Part shown: positions 35,371 to 43,709 of the stretch, one piece after another
Layout: the number at the start of each line of letters is the position of its first letter
Numbering within the stretch: position 1 is the stretch's first letter
From: Actinomadura rubteroloni
Lineage (GTDB): Bacteria > Actinomycetota > Actinomycetes > Streptosporangiales > Streptosporangiaceae
DNA length: 64,000 nucleotides
NCBI RefSeq assembly: GCF_002911665.1
Contig: NZ_MTBP01000005.1
Coordinates: 248,001-312,000, forward strand
Reading direction: 5' to 3'
Program-made: the position numbers and the translations under genes
Notes under the pieces: model-generated
Database searches by the model: none
Seen by the model: the letters and a program-made list of their open reading frames with translations, nothing else
Told to the model about the DNA's origin: nothing

Positions 35371-35940
35371 TCATGACCGGAGGCCCGCGATGAGGAGGCG
35401 CACCAGGCGGCGGGCGTCGTACCGCGGGTCGGTGTCAGCGCCGATACAGAGGTTGCCGACGCCGCGCATCAGGTCGTAGGCCTCCAGGCGGGCGTGGATC
35501 TCTCCGGCCGCGACGGCCGCGTCGATCAGCCGCGCGCACACCGGCAGGAGCCGGTCGAGGAAGTAGGCGTGCAGCGCGTCGAACTCCTCCCGGTCGGAAC
35601 GCAGGGCGGCGGCGAGCCCGTGCTTGGCGACCAGGAAGTCCACGAACAGGTCGATCCACCGGCCCAGTGTGGCGTGGGGGGCCGTGCCGCCTTCGAGCAG
35701 GGCGGTCCCGGCCTCGGCGCACGCCTCCACCTGGTGCCGGTAGACGGCGATGATGAGGTCCGCCCGCGTCGGGAAGTGGCGGTAAATCGTGGCCACGCCG
35801 ACGCCCGCGCGGGCTGCGATGTCGCGGACCGGCGCCTCGACGCCGGACGCCACGAAGACCGCCGCCGCGGCGTCGAGCAGCGTCCGCTCGTTGCGCAGGG
35901 CGTCCGCCCGCCTGCGCGGGGCCTCGCCGTCGTCTCCCAC
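35371..35940 (-). CDS. TetR-family transcriptional regulator
   Basis: 189 residues from GTG 35940, preceded by GGAGG at 6 bases; the longer upstream frame is unlike the family. HTH about residues 18-62 (TLLDAAAAVFVASGVEAPVR, DIAARAGVGVATIYRHFPTR), then a helical domain ending RYDARRLVRLLIAGLRS, typical of the SACE_7040-like subgroup. Divergent from the aldo/keto reductase at 36077; palindromes on both sides of the gene suggest autoregulation and control of the reductase. Confidence 0.87.
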   Translation of the reverse strand: MGDDGEAPRRRADALRNERTLLDAAAAVFVASGVEAPVRDIAARAGVGVATIYRHFPTRADLIIAVYRHQVEACAEAGTALLEGGTAPHATLGRWIDLFVDFLVAKHGLAAALRSDREEFDALHAYFLDRLLPVCARLIDAAVAAGEIHARLEAYDLMRGVGNLCIGADTDPRYDARRLVRLLIAGLRS

Positions 35941-35966
35941 CTGCCACCTCCGGAGATTTGCCAAAA

Positions 35967-36004
35967 CGGAACACGGTTTCGTATCGTTGCGGAACAACGA
36001 TCCG
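35967..36004. promoter_or_regulatory. Two imperfect CGGAAC-N3-GTTCCG operators
   Basis: CGGAAC-ACG-GTTTCG (35967-35981) and CGGAAC-AAC-GATCCG (35990-36004) each differ by one base from the perfect palindrome found three times at 35260-35357. They lie in the divergent gap between the TetR gene and the aldo/keto reductase, where a TetR repressor would act. Confidence 0.65.
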
Positions 36005-36076
36005 TTTAAGTCATGATGCCAGAGCGGGAGAGCCGGCGGCCAGACGGCGCACGGCCCCCGCCGGAGGAGGCACGCC

Positions 36077-37096
36077 ATGCAGTACCGCACATTGGGCCGC
36101 ACCGGGGTGCGGGTCAGCTCGCTCGCGCTCGGCGCGATGAACTTCGGCCAGATCGGACGCACCACGCAGGACGAGGCCACCGCCATCGTCGACGCGGCCC
36201 TGGACGCCGGGATCAACGTCATCGACACCGCCGACTGGTACGGCCGCGGCGAGTCCGAGGAGATGGTCGGCAAGGCCATCGCGGGCCGCCGCGACGACGT
36301 CGTCCTGGCCACCAAGGCGGGCATGCCGATGGACGACGACCCCAACCACCAAGGCGCGTCGCGCCGCTGGCTGGTCGCCGAACTGGACCGCAGCCTGCGC
36401 CGCCTCGGTGTCGACCACGTCGACCTCTACCAGGTCCACCGATGGGACCCGGCGACGAGCGACGAGGAGACGCTGTCGGCGCTGACCGATCTGCAACGCG
36501 CCGGAAAGATCCGCTCCTTCGGCTCATCGACGTTCCCCGCCTACCGGATCGTCCAGGCGCAGTGGGCCGCCCGGGAGCACCACCTGAGCCGCTACGTCAC
36601 CGAGCAGCCGAGCTACTCGATCCTGCAGCGCGGCGTCGAGGCGCACGTGCTGCCGGTGGCCGAGGAGTACGGCCTCGGGGTGCTGGCGTGGAGCCCGCTG
36701 GCGTCCGGCTGGCTGTCGGGCGCGGTGCGCGAGGGCCGGGAGGTCGCCACGCACCGGGCGGCGCTGCTGCCCGACCGCTTCGACCTGTCGCTTCCGCACA
36801 ACCGCGCCCGGCTTGACGCGGTGGAGCGGCTGGCGCGGGTCGCCGAGGAGGCCGGGCTGACGCTGATCCAGCTCGCGCTCGGCTTCGTCACGGCGCACCC
36901 GGCGGTGACCGTTGCGATCATCGGCCCCCGCACGCAGGACCACCTGCGGACCCAGCTCGCCGCCGCCGACACGGTGCTGCCCGCCGACGTCTTGGACGCG
37001 ATCGACGCGATCGTCGCACCGGGCATCGACCTCGCCCCGCACGAGAAGTTCGACACCCCGCCCGCACTCCTCGACCCGGCCCTGCGCCGCCGCTGA
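36077..37096 (+). CDS. Aldo/keto reductase
   Basis: 339 residues, preceded by CGGAGGAGG. AKR tetrad: Asp and Tyr in NVIDTADWYGRGESEEMVG, Lys in VVLATKAGMPM, His in DLYQVHRWDP; C-terminal AVTVAIIGPRTQDHLRTQLA is the cofactor-binding block. Belongs to the YajO/Tas-like group. Probably NADPH-dependent reduction of a carbonyl compound that is also the ligand of the divergent TetR. Nothing recognisable follows for 350 bp. Confidence 0.87.
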   Translation: MQYRTLGRTGVRVSSLALGAMNFGQIGRTTQDEATAIVDAALDAGINVIDTADWYGRGESEEMVGKAIAGRRDDVVLATKAGMPMDDDPNHQGASRRWLVAELDRSLRRLGVDHVDLYQVHRWDPATSDEETLSALTDLQRAGKIRSFGSSTFPAYRIVQAQWAAREHHLSRYVTEQPSYSILQRGVEAHVLPVAEEYGLGVLAWSPLASGWLSGAVREGREVATHRAALLPDRFDLSLPHNRARLDAVERLARVAEEAGLTLIQLALGFVTAHPAVTVAIIGPRTQDHLRTQLAAADTVLPADVLDAIDAIVAPGIDLAPHEKFDTPPALLDPALRRR

Positions 37097-37450
37097 CAAG
37101 ACGCGCACCAACGCCCCGACCGGCCACGGTCCCGCGCCGTCGCAGACCGGTCACGGCCCCGTGCCGCTGTTGGCCGGTCGCGGCCGCGTGCCCGTCGCTG
37201 ACGGAAAGCGGCGGCCATCCGCAGGGAACGTGGATCGGGGTGCCTCGCTGCGCCAATGAGAAAAATCGTCATCGGGCAGTCATCGGCCTCGACGGTCAGA
37301 AAGCCGTCCTCGCTCACCCCGAGACCGTTTCATGGGTGCGTTTCGCAGGTCGAGCGTATGCGCCAACCTGTGGAACGTCGTCCGGCCTGGTCGGCGGCGC
37401 GGTGCTTCACAAGTGGCCGCCTATGAAAAGGCGCGCGGTTCCAGATCCAG
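37097..37450. other. 354-bp gap, no recognised feature
   Basis: Between the aldo/keto reductase and the convergent hydrolase. The first 100 bases are GC-rich, with loose repeats of a CCGGYCRCGG type. From ~37,250 the composition becomes less GC-rich, with a short plus-strand frame (37240-37500) of no recognisable family. No hairpin terminator was found. Confidence 0.4.
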
Positions 37451-38395
37451 TTACCGCCCACCGGAACAGGTTTCTGGCGTATTCCGGCCGTTCGCCATGA
37501 AGGTCGTCAGCGCGGCGGCGACGGCTTCGGGTTGTTCGTCGGGGATGAAGTGCCCGGCGTCGGGGATGGTGAGTCCGGTGATGTTGTCGGCCCAGGGATT
37601 GATGGACGCTGCCATGTCGGGGATGGAACCGTGGCTGCTGGAGATTCCGAGGACGGGAAATGTCAGGCGTTGGCGACTGAGTGCCTGGTGGTTCTTGCGT
37701 GCTGATTCGTGTGCTGCCCGGTAGTAGGCGAGGGAGGCTCGGAGGCCGCCGTCGGTGGCGAGGGCTGCCGCGTAGTGGTCGAAGTCGGTCTCGTCGAAGG
37801 TGCCGGGAGCGAAGGTCTTCGCCGTCAGGAACCAGTGGGCGTACTCCCGTTCGCGTCCGGCGAGCAGGATCTCGGGTAGGTCGGGCACGAGGTGGAACGC
37901 GAAGTGCCAGGTCTTGTGCGCCCGAGCCGGGTCGGTGGGAACGGTCTCGGGGAGGGTGATGCCGGGGATCCCGGCGTCGAGCAGCACGAGTCCGCGCAGT
38001 TGGCTCTGGTAGTTGAGCGCCAGGGAGAAAGCGACCCAGGCGCCGATGTCGTGGGCGACCAGCCAGTATTCGTGGACTCCGATTTCCGCGACGGCGGCAT
38101 GGACGTTGGCGGCGACGGTGTGGGTGTCGTAGCCGTCATCCGGGCGTTCGGAGTGTCCTTGCCCGGGCAGGTCGATGGCGATGACGTGGAACCGGTCGGT
38201 GAGACCGGGCATGACCTTTTCCCAGGCTCGCCAGTTCTGCGGGAACCCGGCGAGCAGGACCACGGCCGGACCTTTTGGTTGGCCGCCTTCGACCGCGTGC
38301 AGATGGACGCCTCCCGCGTCGACCCAGCGATGGGTGAAGCCGTCGAGGTCGTGCAGCGGCAGGGCGGGCACCGGGTTACTGATCAAGTCGCTCAC
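37451..38395 (-). CDS. Alpha/beta-fold hydrolase, epoxide-hydrolase-like
   Basis: 314 residues. AGFPQNWRAWEKVMPGL is the oxyanion-hole region (HGFP variant). The nucleophile elbow reads VAHDIGAWVAF, with Asp rather than Ser, which is the epoxide hydrolase / haloalkane dehalogenase type. The acid position is near WADNITGL and the catalytic His is in IPDAGHFIPDEQPEAV. Soluble, no signal peptide. It diverges from the TetR gene at 38748 across a gap with a 28-bp operator-like palindrome. Confidence 0.84.
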   Translation of the reverse strand: MSDLISNPVPALPLHDLDGFTHRWVDAGGVHLHAVEGGQPKGPAVVLLAGFPQNWRAWEKVMPGLTDRFHVIAIDLPGQGHSERPDDGYDTHTVAANVHAAVAEIGVHEYWLVAHDIGAWVAFSLALNYQSQLRGLVLLDAGIPGITLPETVPTDPARAHKTWHFAFHLVPDLPEILLAGREREYAHWFLTAKTFAPGTFDETDFDHYAAALATDGGLRASLAYYRAAHESARKNHQALSRQRLTFPVLGISSSHGSIPDMAASINPWADNITGLTIPDAGHFIPDEQPEAVAAALTTFMANGRNTPETCSGGR

Positions 38396-38676
38396 GGGGT
38401 CCTCCGTCGGTGTTGGTGTGTGCTTGTTCGGCGGTGCGTCCGAAGATGAAACGGATGACGTTGGCGGCCAGGGCTGGGCTGGAGATCCGGGTCCCGGAGA
38501 CCTGATCCATCAGGCCTAGGAGCAGGACCGGAACGGTCGCCCGCGCAGGTCACGGCCACGTTCGTGATGCCCGGTTCGCGGTGCAGGACGTAGGCGACGA
38601 AGACCGGGGTGGTGGTGACCGGCCCGAAGCCGAACCGCGATGGAGTGCCCGGTCATGGCCATGGCTATAGACTAAC
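38396..38676 (-). other. Possible decayed gene between hydrolase and operator
   Basis: Two minus-strand frames contain protein-like blocks: TTTPVFVAYVLHREPGITNV (about 38540-38620) and VSGTRISSPALAANVIRFIF (about 38430-38500). They are offset by a frameshift near 38530. They could be one small dead gene that once preceded the hydrolase in a TetR-controlled operon. No family was recognised. Confidence 0.25.
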
Positions 38677-38704
38677 CCATCTTGAACTGATCAGTCCAAG
38701 ATGG
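38677..38704. promoter_or_regulatory. 28-bp near-perfect palindrome, candidate TetR operator
   Basis: CCATCTTG-A-ACTGATCAGT-C-CAAGATGG: outer arms of 8 bp and a 10-bp central palindrome, with one mismatched pair. It begins 11 bases after a CTATAGA sequence and lies 44 bases before the TetR GTG start. Confidence 0.65.
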
Positions 38705-38747
38705 AAGATGGACACCGCAGGGCACACCGTCGGCGAGGAAGTGCACC

Positions 38748-39338
38748 GTGGCAGGCAAGAAGCAGTTCGACATGGACGCGGCTCTCGACGCCGCGATGGT
38801 CCAGTTCTGGCACGCCGGGTACTCCGATACCTCGGTGGACGATCTGTCCCGGGCGACCGGCATGAACCGCAGCTCGATCTACTCCTCGTTCGGGGACAAG
38901 GACGCCCTCTTCCTGCGTTGCCTGGACCGCTATGCGGCGCGCTACGGCGAGAAGTACACCGCTGCCCTCTCGGGTGCCGACGCTGAGCCCGTCGCGGCCG
39001 TTCGCGCTTTCTTCGACGTCACATTGGAACGCATCTCCGATCCAGCGCTGCCCAACGGATGCCTGGTGGCCCAGTCGGCCATGACGGTCCCGGTGCTGAG
39101 CCCGGCGATCGCCGCGCGGGCGGAAGAGGCGCTCGGCTCCCAGCATCAGCGCCTGCGCGCGGCCCTCACAAGCGGGCGCCTCACCGATCGAGAAGCCGAC
39201 GCCTTCGCCGTGCACGTGGCAGCCGTGAACCAGTCACTCGCGGTAATGAGCAGAGCCGGAACGAGCCCGGCACAACTCCAGGCCGTCGTTGATGTGACCA
39301 TCGACGCGCTTGCCAAAACACTTCGGGAACACGACTAG
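38748..39338 (+). CDS. TetR-family transcriptional regulator
   Basis: 196 residues from GTG 38748. N-terminal HTH: DAALDAAMVQFWHAGYSDTS, DLSRATGMNRSSIYSSFGDK; the ligand domain includes LPNGCLVAQSAMTVP, a block typical of the AcrR/YcdC-like group. The 28-bp palindrome upstream is a probable autoregulatory site and may also control the divergent hydrolase. Confidence 0.86.
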   Translation: MAGKKQFDMDAALDAAMVQFWHAGYSDTSVDDLSRATGMNRSSIYSSFGDKDALFLRCLDRYAARYGEKYTAALSGADAEPVAAVRAFFDVTLERISDPALPNGCLVAQSAMTVPVLSPAIAARAEEALGSQHQRLRAALTSGRLTDREADAFAVHVAAVNQSLAVMSRAGTSPAQLQAVVDVTIDALAKTLREHD

Positions 39339-39362
39339 ACGCGTAAGTCCGAAGTCGATGAA

Positions 39363-39745
39363 ATGTCGAGAGACGGGCGACGGTTATTCAAGTTGGTCGC
39401 GGGCCGGGCGCCCTGGTCGGCCGACGCCCTCGTCCCCGCGCTCGACCGACTCGGCGGCGTCCACCTTCCGCTGGGCGGCAGCATGTACGACCCCTCCGAC
39501 CCCATGTCGAAAATGTTCTTCAACGTGCTGGCGATGTTCGTCGAGTTCGAGGCCGATCTGCTGATGCGCACACGCGAGGGCATCGCCGTCGCCCGCTTTT
39601 GCGGCAAACTCAAAGGCCGCGCACGCGAGCCGACCGCACGCTACCGGCGACTACCATCACCGAACTGATGGAAGCGTTCACCGTCGGCCGGGCCTTGGAC
39701 CGCGCCGCCACCACCGGGCTCGGTCATGCCACGGATGCGTCATGA
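39363..39745 (+). pseudogene. Serine recombinase (resolvase/invertase) remnant
   Basis: Bases 39363-39668 encode GGSMYDPSDPMSKMFFNVLA, MFVEFEADLLMRTREGIAVA and CGKLKGR, the part of a resolvase just after the catalytic domain (E-helix). A second frame (about 39648-39745) encodes ITELMEAFTVGRALDRAATT, part of the C-terminal HTH. The catalytic N-terminus with its Ser is missing and the two blocks are frameshifted, so the gene is dead. The related N-terminal block RVSTKDQRLDR is found at 8770. Confidence 0.7.
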
Positions 39746-40191
39746 CCACAGGCGTGCGCGTCATCGACTTCGTCGTCCGGCGGCGACCCGACCTGCAGAT
39801 CCACGAGGTGGTGCCCGCCATCGACGGTCAGTTCCTCCTCGATCTGATCGACCGATTCGAGGTCGGCGCGGACATGCGGCCGGCCGGTGGCGCCTACGGT
39901 GGCCTCATCCCCGAGTACTACCGCTACGGCCCACTCGACGAGCACTTCCTGGGCAAGGAGAGCCTTGGGCTCGGCCCCAAGACGGCGGTGCTGGGCTGCG
40001 AGTGCGGCGAGGTCGGCTGCTGGCCGCTCATGACCCGGATCACGCCGACCGGGAACGTGGTTCTCTGGGACGGCTTCGAACAGATCCACCGTCCGTCCCG
40101 CGATTACACGGGCTTCGGGCCCTTCCTGTTCGACCGAGCGCAGTACGACCGAGCGCTCGACGCCTTGCTCCAGACCGAGGGGACGACATGA
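39742..40191 (+). CDS. Conserved hypothetical protein with Cys-rich centre
   Basis: 149 residues. The ATG overlaps the final stop of the recombinase remnant (ATGA). The central GCECGEVGCWPLMTRI has three cysteines in a C-x-C-x5-C pattern that could bind a metal. EYYRYGPLDEHFLGKESLGL and SRDYTGFGPFLFDRAQYDRA look like a soluble globular protein known from many actinomycetes, but no function comes to mind. It is followed by an ATGA-coupled open frame. Confidence 0.68.
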   Translation: MTTGVRVIDFVVRRRPDLQIHEVVPAIDGQFLLDLIDRFEVGADMRPAGGAYGGLIPEYYRYGPLDEHFLGKESLGLGPKTAVLGCECGEVGCWPLMTRITPTGNVVLWDGFEQIHRPSRDYTGFGPFLFDRAQYDRALDALLQTEGTT

Positions 40192-40790
40192 AGCGCCGCG
40201 AGGCTGCGCTTGATCGGGACGTGGCCACGCCGCTGGTGGCCGTCCCGCAAGGGCGCTTCCGCCAGCAGCTTTCAACAGGCGATGACCCGGCGGCCGATGG
40301 GCTGGACCTGGCACACCACCGGCCCGAACGGGCGCGCATGGATGCTGGACCACGTCCAGCGCGGCGGGCGAACCTGGACGCCGCCACCACCCCCGTCCCC
40401 CGCAAGGGTTCAGCGCCGCTGACGCTGCGCCAGCGGGCTGGTGGGACGCTGGACGGTCAAAGCCCCTGCCGGGCACCGGTCGCTGCTCCCAGAAGCGCAC
40501 GTTCTCAAGGCCCTGGACACCGACGCGGTATGCGCCCTGTTCGAAGAGGCCGGACGGCTCCGATGTACGACGGCGAACAGGTCACCGGCATGGTCGCCGT
40601 ACTCCCGGAGACCTTCACGGCATTGCCCTCAGATCTGCCCCGGCGCGAACAGTTGCGACTCGTCCACCGCGCTCGGTTTATAGAGCGGGACACGTACCTC
40701 TGGGGCCGAGACCACGAGCCCGAATGCGGCCCGGAGGTCTGCGGTTATACCCCCGAAGCCTCGACCGACAAGCCCCCTCCGACCACCTGA
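40188..40790 (+). CDS. Unrecognised open frame, possibly a frameshifted pseudogene
   Basis: 200 residues if intact, coupled by ATGA to the gene before. The last ~75 residues look protein-like (QVTGMVAVLPETFTALPSDL, FIERDTYLWGRDHEPECGPE), but the first 120 are Arg/Pro-rich. The alternative frame (40441 on) reads LKALDTDAVCALFEEAGR, which would join the C-terminal part by a shift near 40555. A mosaic or frameshifted gene is therefore likely. No family recognised. Confidence 0.35.
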   Translation: MKRREAALDRDVATPLVAVPQGRFRQQLSTGDDPAADGLDLAHHRPERARMDAGPRPARRANLDAATTPVPRKGSAPLTLRQRAGGTLDGQSPCRAPVAAPRSARSQGPGHRRGMRPVRRGRTAPMYDGEQVTGMVAVLPETFTALPSDLPRREQLRLVHRARFIERDTYLWGRDHEPECGPEVCGYTPEASTDKPPPTT

Positions 40791-40932
40791 CGTCGCCGAC
40801 CGCGCCCCCTCGGCGGCCGACTGGTGCTCCATGTGGTCGCCGTCCTCGCGGAGGTCATGCGCGAGCTGATCGTCCGAGGCGCCCGTGAGGGCCTGGCCGC
40901 CGCGTGCGCCTGCGGCGACCCCCGGTCGGTCG

Positions 40933-41508
40933 TCAGCCGTGTCGGGTCGGGCGGTAGGTCAGGACCTGGGTGTTGCCGTCGAAGGTCCGGGCGTCGAGCA
41001 GTTCGAGGTCGAAGTCGTCGGCGCCGTCGAAGATGCGGTCGACGCCGGTCGATCCGGAGATCACGGGGAAGATCGTGATCTCGATGGCGTCGACCAGGTC
41101 GGCGTTCAGCAGGGCCCGGTTGAGCTTCAGGCTGCCGTGGGAGCGCAGGGGCACGTCCGATTCGGCCTTGAGCCGCTTGATCGCCTCGATGGGGTCGCCG
41201 GGCTCGATGGTGGTGTCCGGCCAGTCGAGCGGGACGGTCAGGCGGCTGGAGAGCACGGTGACCGGGGACGCGAACATGCGGGTGATCCATTCGTCGAACT
41301 GGCCGCGGTCGAAGTCCGGGTCGAGGAACGGGGCGTTCGAGGTGTAGGTGTTGGCGCCGAGCACCATGCGCAGCGGGTCGCGGTAGGCGGTGGCGCGGTG
41401 CGCGAGGAACTCGGGGCCCTGCTTGCTCCAGTAGCCGCCCCAGTCGCCGTTGTGGTTGGCGAAGCCGTCGAGCGTGGAGAAGATGTCGAAGGTGTAGGTG
41501 GCGGTCAT
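40933..41508 (-). CDS. Dihydrofolate reductase-like (RibD C-terminal) protein
   Basis: 191 residues from ATG 41508, preceded by GAGGGAG. The fold is the RibD_C/DHFR type found in many actinobacterial stress proteins: TFDIFSTLDGFANHNGDWGG at the N-terminus, MVLGANTYTSNAPFLDPDF, LRSHGSLKLNRALLNADLVD, and EITIFPVISGSTGVDRIFDG. It is unlikely to be the housekeeping DHFR. Its promoter nearly duplicates that of the ECF42 operon at 31.5 kb, so it is probably transcribed by that sigma factor. Confidence 0.86.
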   Translation of the reverse strand: MTATYTFDIFSTLDGFANHNGDWGGYWSKQGPEFLAHRATAYRDPLRMVLGANTYTSNAPFLDPDFDRGQFDEWITRMFASPVTVLSSRLTVPLDWPDTTIEPGDPIEAIKRLKAESDVPLRSHGSLKLNRALLNADLVDAIEITIFPVISGSTGVDRIFDGADDFDLELLDARTFDGNTQVLTYRPTRHG

Positions 41509-41557
41509 GGTGTCTCCCTCGGGGGTCGGCAGTGCCGCGTCTTGCAGCCTCACCCTT

Positions 41558-41590
41558 GCTACGAACGCTTCCGGCCCGACCCGACACCGT
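41558..41590 (-). promoter_or_regulatory. Candidate ECF42 promoter of the DHFR-like gene
   Basis: On the minus strand: TGTCGG (41586-41581), 17 bases, CGTAGC (41563-41558). The flanking blocks ACGGTGTCGGGTCGG and GCGTTCGTAGCA are identical to those at 31551-31584, and similarity continues into the 5' leader. The gene start is 50 bases downstream. Confidence 0.7.
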
Positions 41591-41656
41591 CGGCAGGATC
41601 TTTTGAGAAACTTCCGGGACACGGCTCGGGGGACGAACGGGGTCAGGAGGGGTGGC

Positions 41657-42775
41657 GTGACCGGTTCCGACGATGATGTGCGCGTGGTGCCCGCGCCGTC
41701 CGCTCCTGCTGTGCCGGGTGGGGACGCGTTCGCCGAGGCCGTCGCGGTGCTGCCCGTTCTGCCGGACGACGAGCCGGGCGAGCGGTACGGGCTGCGGACG
41801 CTGACGGCGGCGTGGTTGCGCGGCCAGCGCAGCGACGCGACCCGCCGCGCCTATTTCCAGGACCTGGCGGGCTGGCTGGACCACTGTGCCCGCACCCGGC
41901 TGGATCCGCTGGCCGCGCGGCGGGCGGACGTGGACGACTGGACGGCGACGATGACCGTGGCCGTCCGGGGCGGAGGGACGCGGCCCGCGGGGTCGGCGAC
42001 CAAGGCGCGCAGGCTGGCGGCGGTATCGTCCTGGTACCGGTACCTGCAGTCCAACGACGCGGCGGAGCGCAACCCGACGCTGCTGGTGCGGCGCCCGTCG
42101 GCGGCGGAGATCGAGGCGGCGGCGCGCAAGGCGCCGACGCTGAGCGTCCGGGAGACGGCGGCGCTGCTGGACGCGGCCGAGCAGCGCGCCCGCCGCGACG
42201 GCTCGGAGGCGGCCTGGCGGGACGCGGCCGTCGTGGCGCTGCTGTTCTACACGGCGCTGCGCGTGTCGGCGATCACCGGCGCGGACGTCGCGGACCTGGA
42301 CACCGAGGCCGGGTACCGGGTGCTGCGGCACGCGCTGAAGGGCAAGGGCCCGGACGCGCGCGGCTACGTCCGGCTGGACGGGGACCTGTGCCGCGTGCTG
42401 GACGCCTACCTGGCCGTCCGGGGCGGCGGCGACTCGCCGTCCGGCCCGCTGCTGGTGACGACGCCGCATCCGCACGATCCGGGCCGTCCGGGCGGGAAGC
42501 GGCTCACGCAGCGGGACGTCACCAACATCCTGCGCGCGCAGGCCGAGCGCGCGGGCCTGCCCGCCGCGCGGTCGCTGACCCCGCACAGCGGACGCCGGAC
42601 CGTCATCACGACGCTGCTCGGCAACGACGTGCCGCTGCCGAAGGTGCAGGACCTGGCGGGCCACGCCGACCCGCGCACGACGCGCCGCTACGACGACACC
42701 AACCACCGGCTGGCCGCGTCCCCGGTGACGGACCTGACGCGGATCATCGCGCGGCACCGGGGCGAGCCCGGCTAA
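41657..42775 (+). CDS. Tyrosine recombinase/integrase (XerC/D-like)
   Basis: 372 residues from GTG 41657, preceded by AGGAGGGG. The SAM-like core-binding domain (~45-140, LRGQRSDATRRAYFQDLAGW) is followed by the catalytic domain. Catalytic residues: Arg in YTALRVSAITGADV, Lys in ALKGKGPD, H-x-x-R in LTPHSGRRTVITTLL, second His in LAGHADPRTTRRYDD, where the Tyr is the nucleophile. Intact by length and motifs. It could be the integrase of a degraded element; no excisionase, tRNA or att site is seen nearby. Confidence 0.87.
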   Translation: MTGSDDDVRVVPAPSAPAVPGGDAFAEAVAVLPVLPDDEPGERYGLRTLTAAWLRGQRSDATRRAYFQDLAGWLDHCARTRLDPLAARRADVDDWTATMTVAVRGGGTRPAGSATKARRLAAVSSWYRYLQSNDAAERNPTLLVRRPSAAEIEAAARKAPTLSVRETAALLDAAEQRARRDGSEAAWRDAAVVALLFYTALRVSAITGADVADLDTEAGYRVLRHALKGKGPDARGYVRLDGDLCRVLDAYLAVRGGGDSPSGPLLVTTPHPHDPGRPGGKRLTQRDVTNILRAQAERAGLPAARSLTPHSGRRTVITTLLGNDVPLPKVQDLAGHADPRTTRRYDDTNHRLAASPVTDLTRIIARHRGEPG

Positions 42776-42812
42776 GGTTTCGGCCGTTCACCCGCTTCAG
42801 GACGGAGGCCGC

Positions 42813-43388
42813 ATGGCGCGTGCGGGCGTCACCGCCGAACGTCTCGCCCGGACGGCGGCGGAACTGGCCGACGAGTCCGGTTTCGACCACCTGACCGTCT
42901 CGGCCGTGGCGCGGCGGCTCGGCGTGAAGGACCCGAGCCTGTACGCGCACATCGCCAGCGCCCGGGACCTGAAGACGCGGGTGGCGCTGCTCGCGCTGGA
43001 CGAACTGGCGGGCCGTGTCGCCGACGCGCTGGCCGGCCGGTCGGGCCGGGACGCGCTGGTCGCGTTCGCCGACGCCTACCGCGCCTATGCCCGCGAGCAT
43101 CCGGGGCGATACGCGGCGGCGCGGTTCCCCCTGGACGCCGAGACCGCGGCGACGAGCGCGGCGCCGCGTCACTCGGCGATGACGCGGGCGCTGCTGCGCG
43201 GCTACGGCCTGCGCGAACCGGACGAGACGGACGCGGTGCGGTTCCTCGGCAGCGTGTTCCACGGGTTCGTAAGCCTGGAGGCGTCGGGCGGGTTCGCGCA
43301 CACGCCGCGCGAGGCGGACGCGTCGTGGGCGTGGCTGCTGGAGACGGTGGACGCGGCGCTGCGGTGCCGCCGACCGGACGACGCCTGA
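42813..43388 (+). CDS. TetR-family regulator with WHG-type C-terminal domain
   Basis: 191 residues, ATG preceded by GGACGGAGG. HTH: LARTAAELADESGFDHLTVS and ARRLGVKDPSLYAHIASARD. The C-terminal domain carries RFLGSVFHGFVSLEASGGFA, the TetR_C_33 / WHG-like block. 37 bp after the recombinase, in the same direction; target unknown. Confidence 0.86.
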   Translation: MARAGVTAERLARTAAELADESGFDHLTVSAVARRLGVKDPSLYAHIASARDLKTRVALLALDELAGRVADALAGRSGRDALVAFADAYRAYAREHPGRYAAARFPLDAETAATSAAPRHSAMTRALLRGYGLREPDETDAVRFLGSVFHGFVSLEASGGFAHTPREADASWAWLLETVDAALRCRRPDDA

Positions 43389-43669
43389 TCAGGACGCACC
43401 GGGGAACATCGCGGCGCCGGGACGCGGTCGAGCCCGAGGGCGCGGCGCTCCTCTCGCCCGATGCGGGACCGGCGGGTGCCGCGGACGGCGCCCGGACGCC
43501 ATGAGGGCCGGGCAGGCTCGCTGTACACCGCGGCCAGCGTGCCGCTCGCGTGCCTGCGGGGCGGCAGCGCGTCCCGTGGAGGTGCTGACGGCAGCGTGCC
43601 GGACGCTGTTCAGGAATCCGGCGCGGTGTGCCCGGGCGTCGTGGGGACGGCGCATCGGGTGCTGGCGGT

Positions 43670-43703
43670 GCGCGCCTGCCGGCGGTGGGGCCGGCAGGCG
43701 CGC
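43670..43703 (-). terminator. 14-bp hairpin terminator of the rsgA-GNAT operon
   Basis: GCGCGCCTGCCGGC (43670-43683) pairs perfectly with 43690-43703 around a 6-base loop, starting 7 bases after the GNAT stop on the minus strand. The rest of the gap (43389-43669) shows no feature. Confidence 0.75.
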
Positions 43704-43709
43704 GTCCCG

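Noticed and set aside
37240-37500. 86-residue plus-strand frame
   Set aside because: No family, overlaps the convergent hydrolase, no ribosome site.
41657-42775. Attachment sites for the tyrosine recombinase
   Set aside because: No tRNA gene or direct repeat pair was found around the recombinase within the window.
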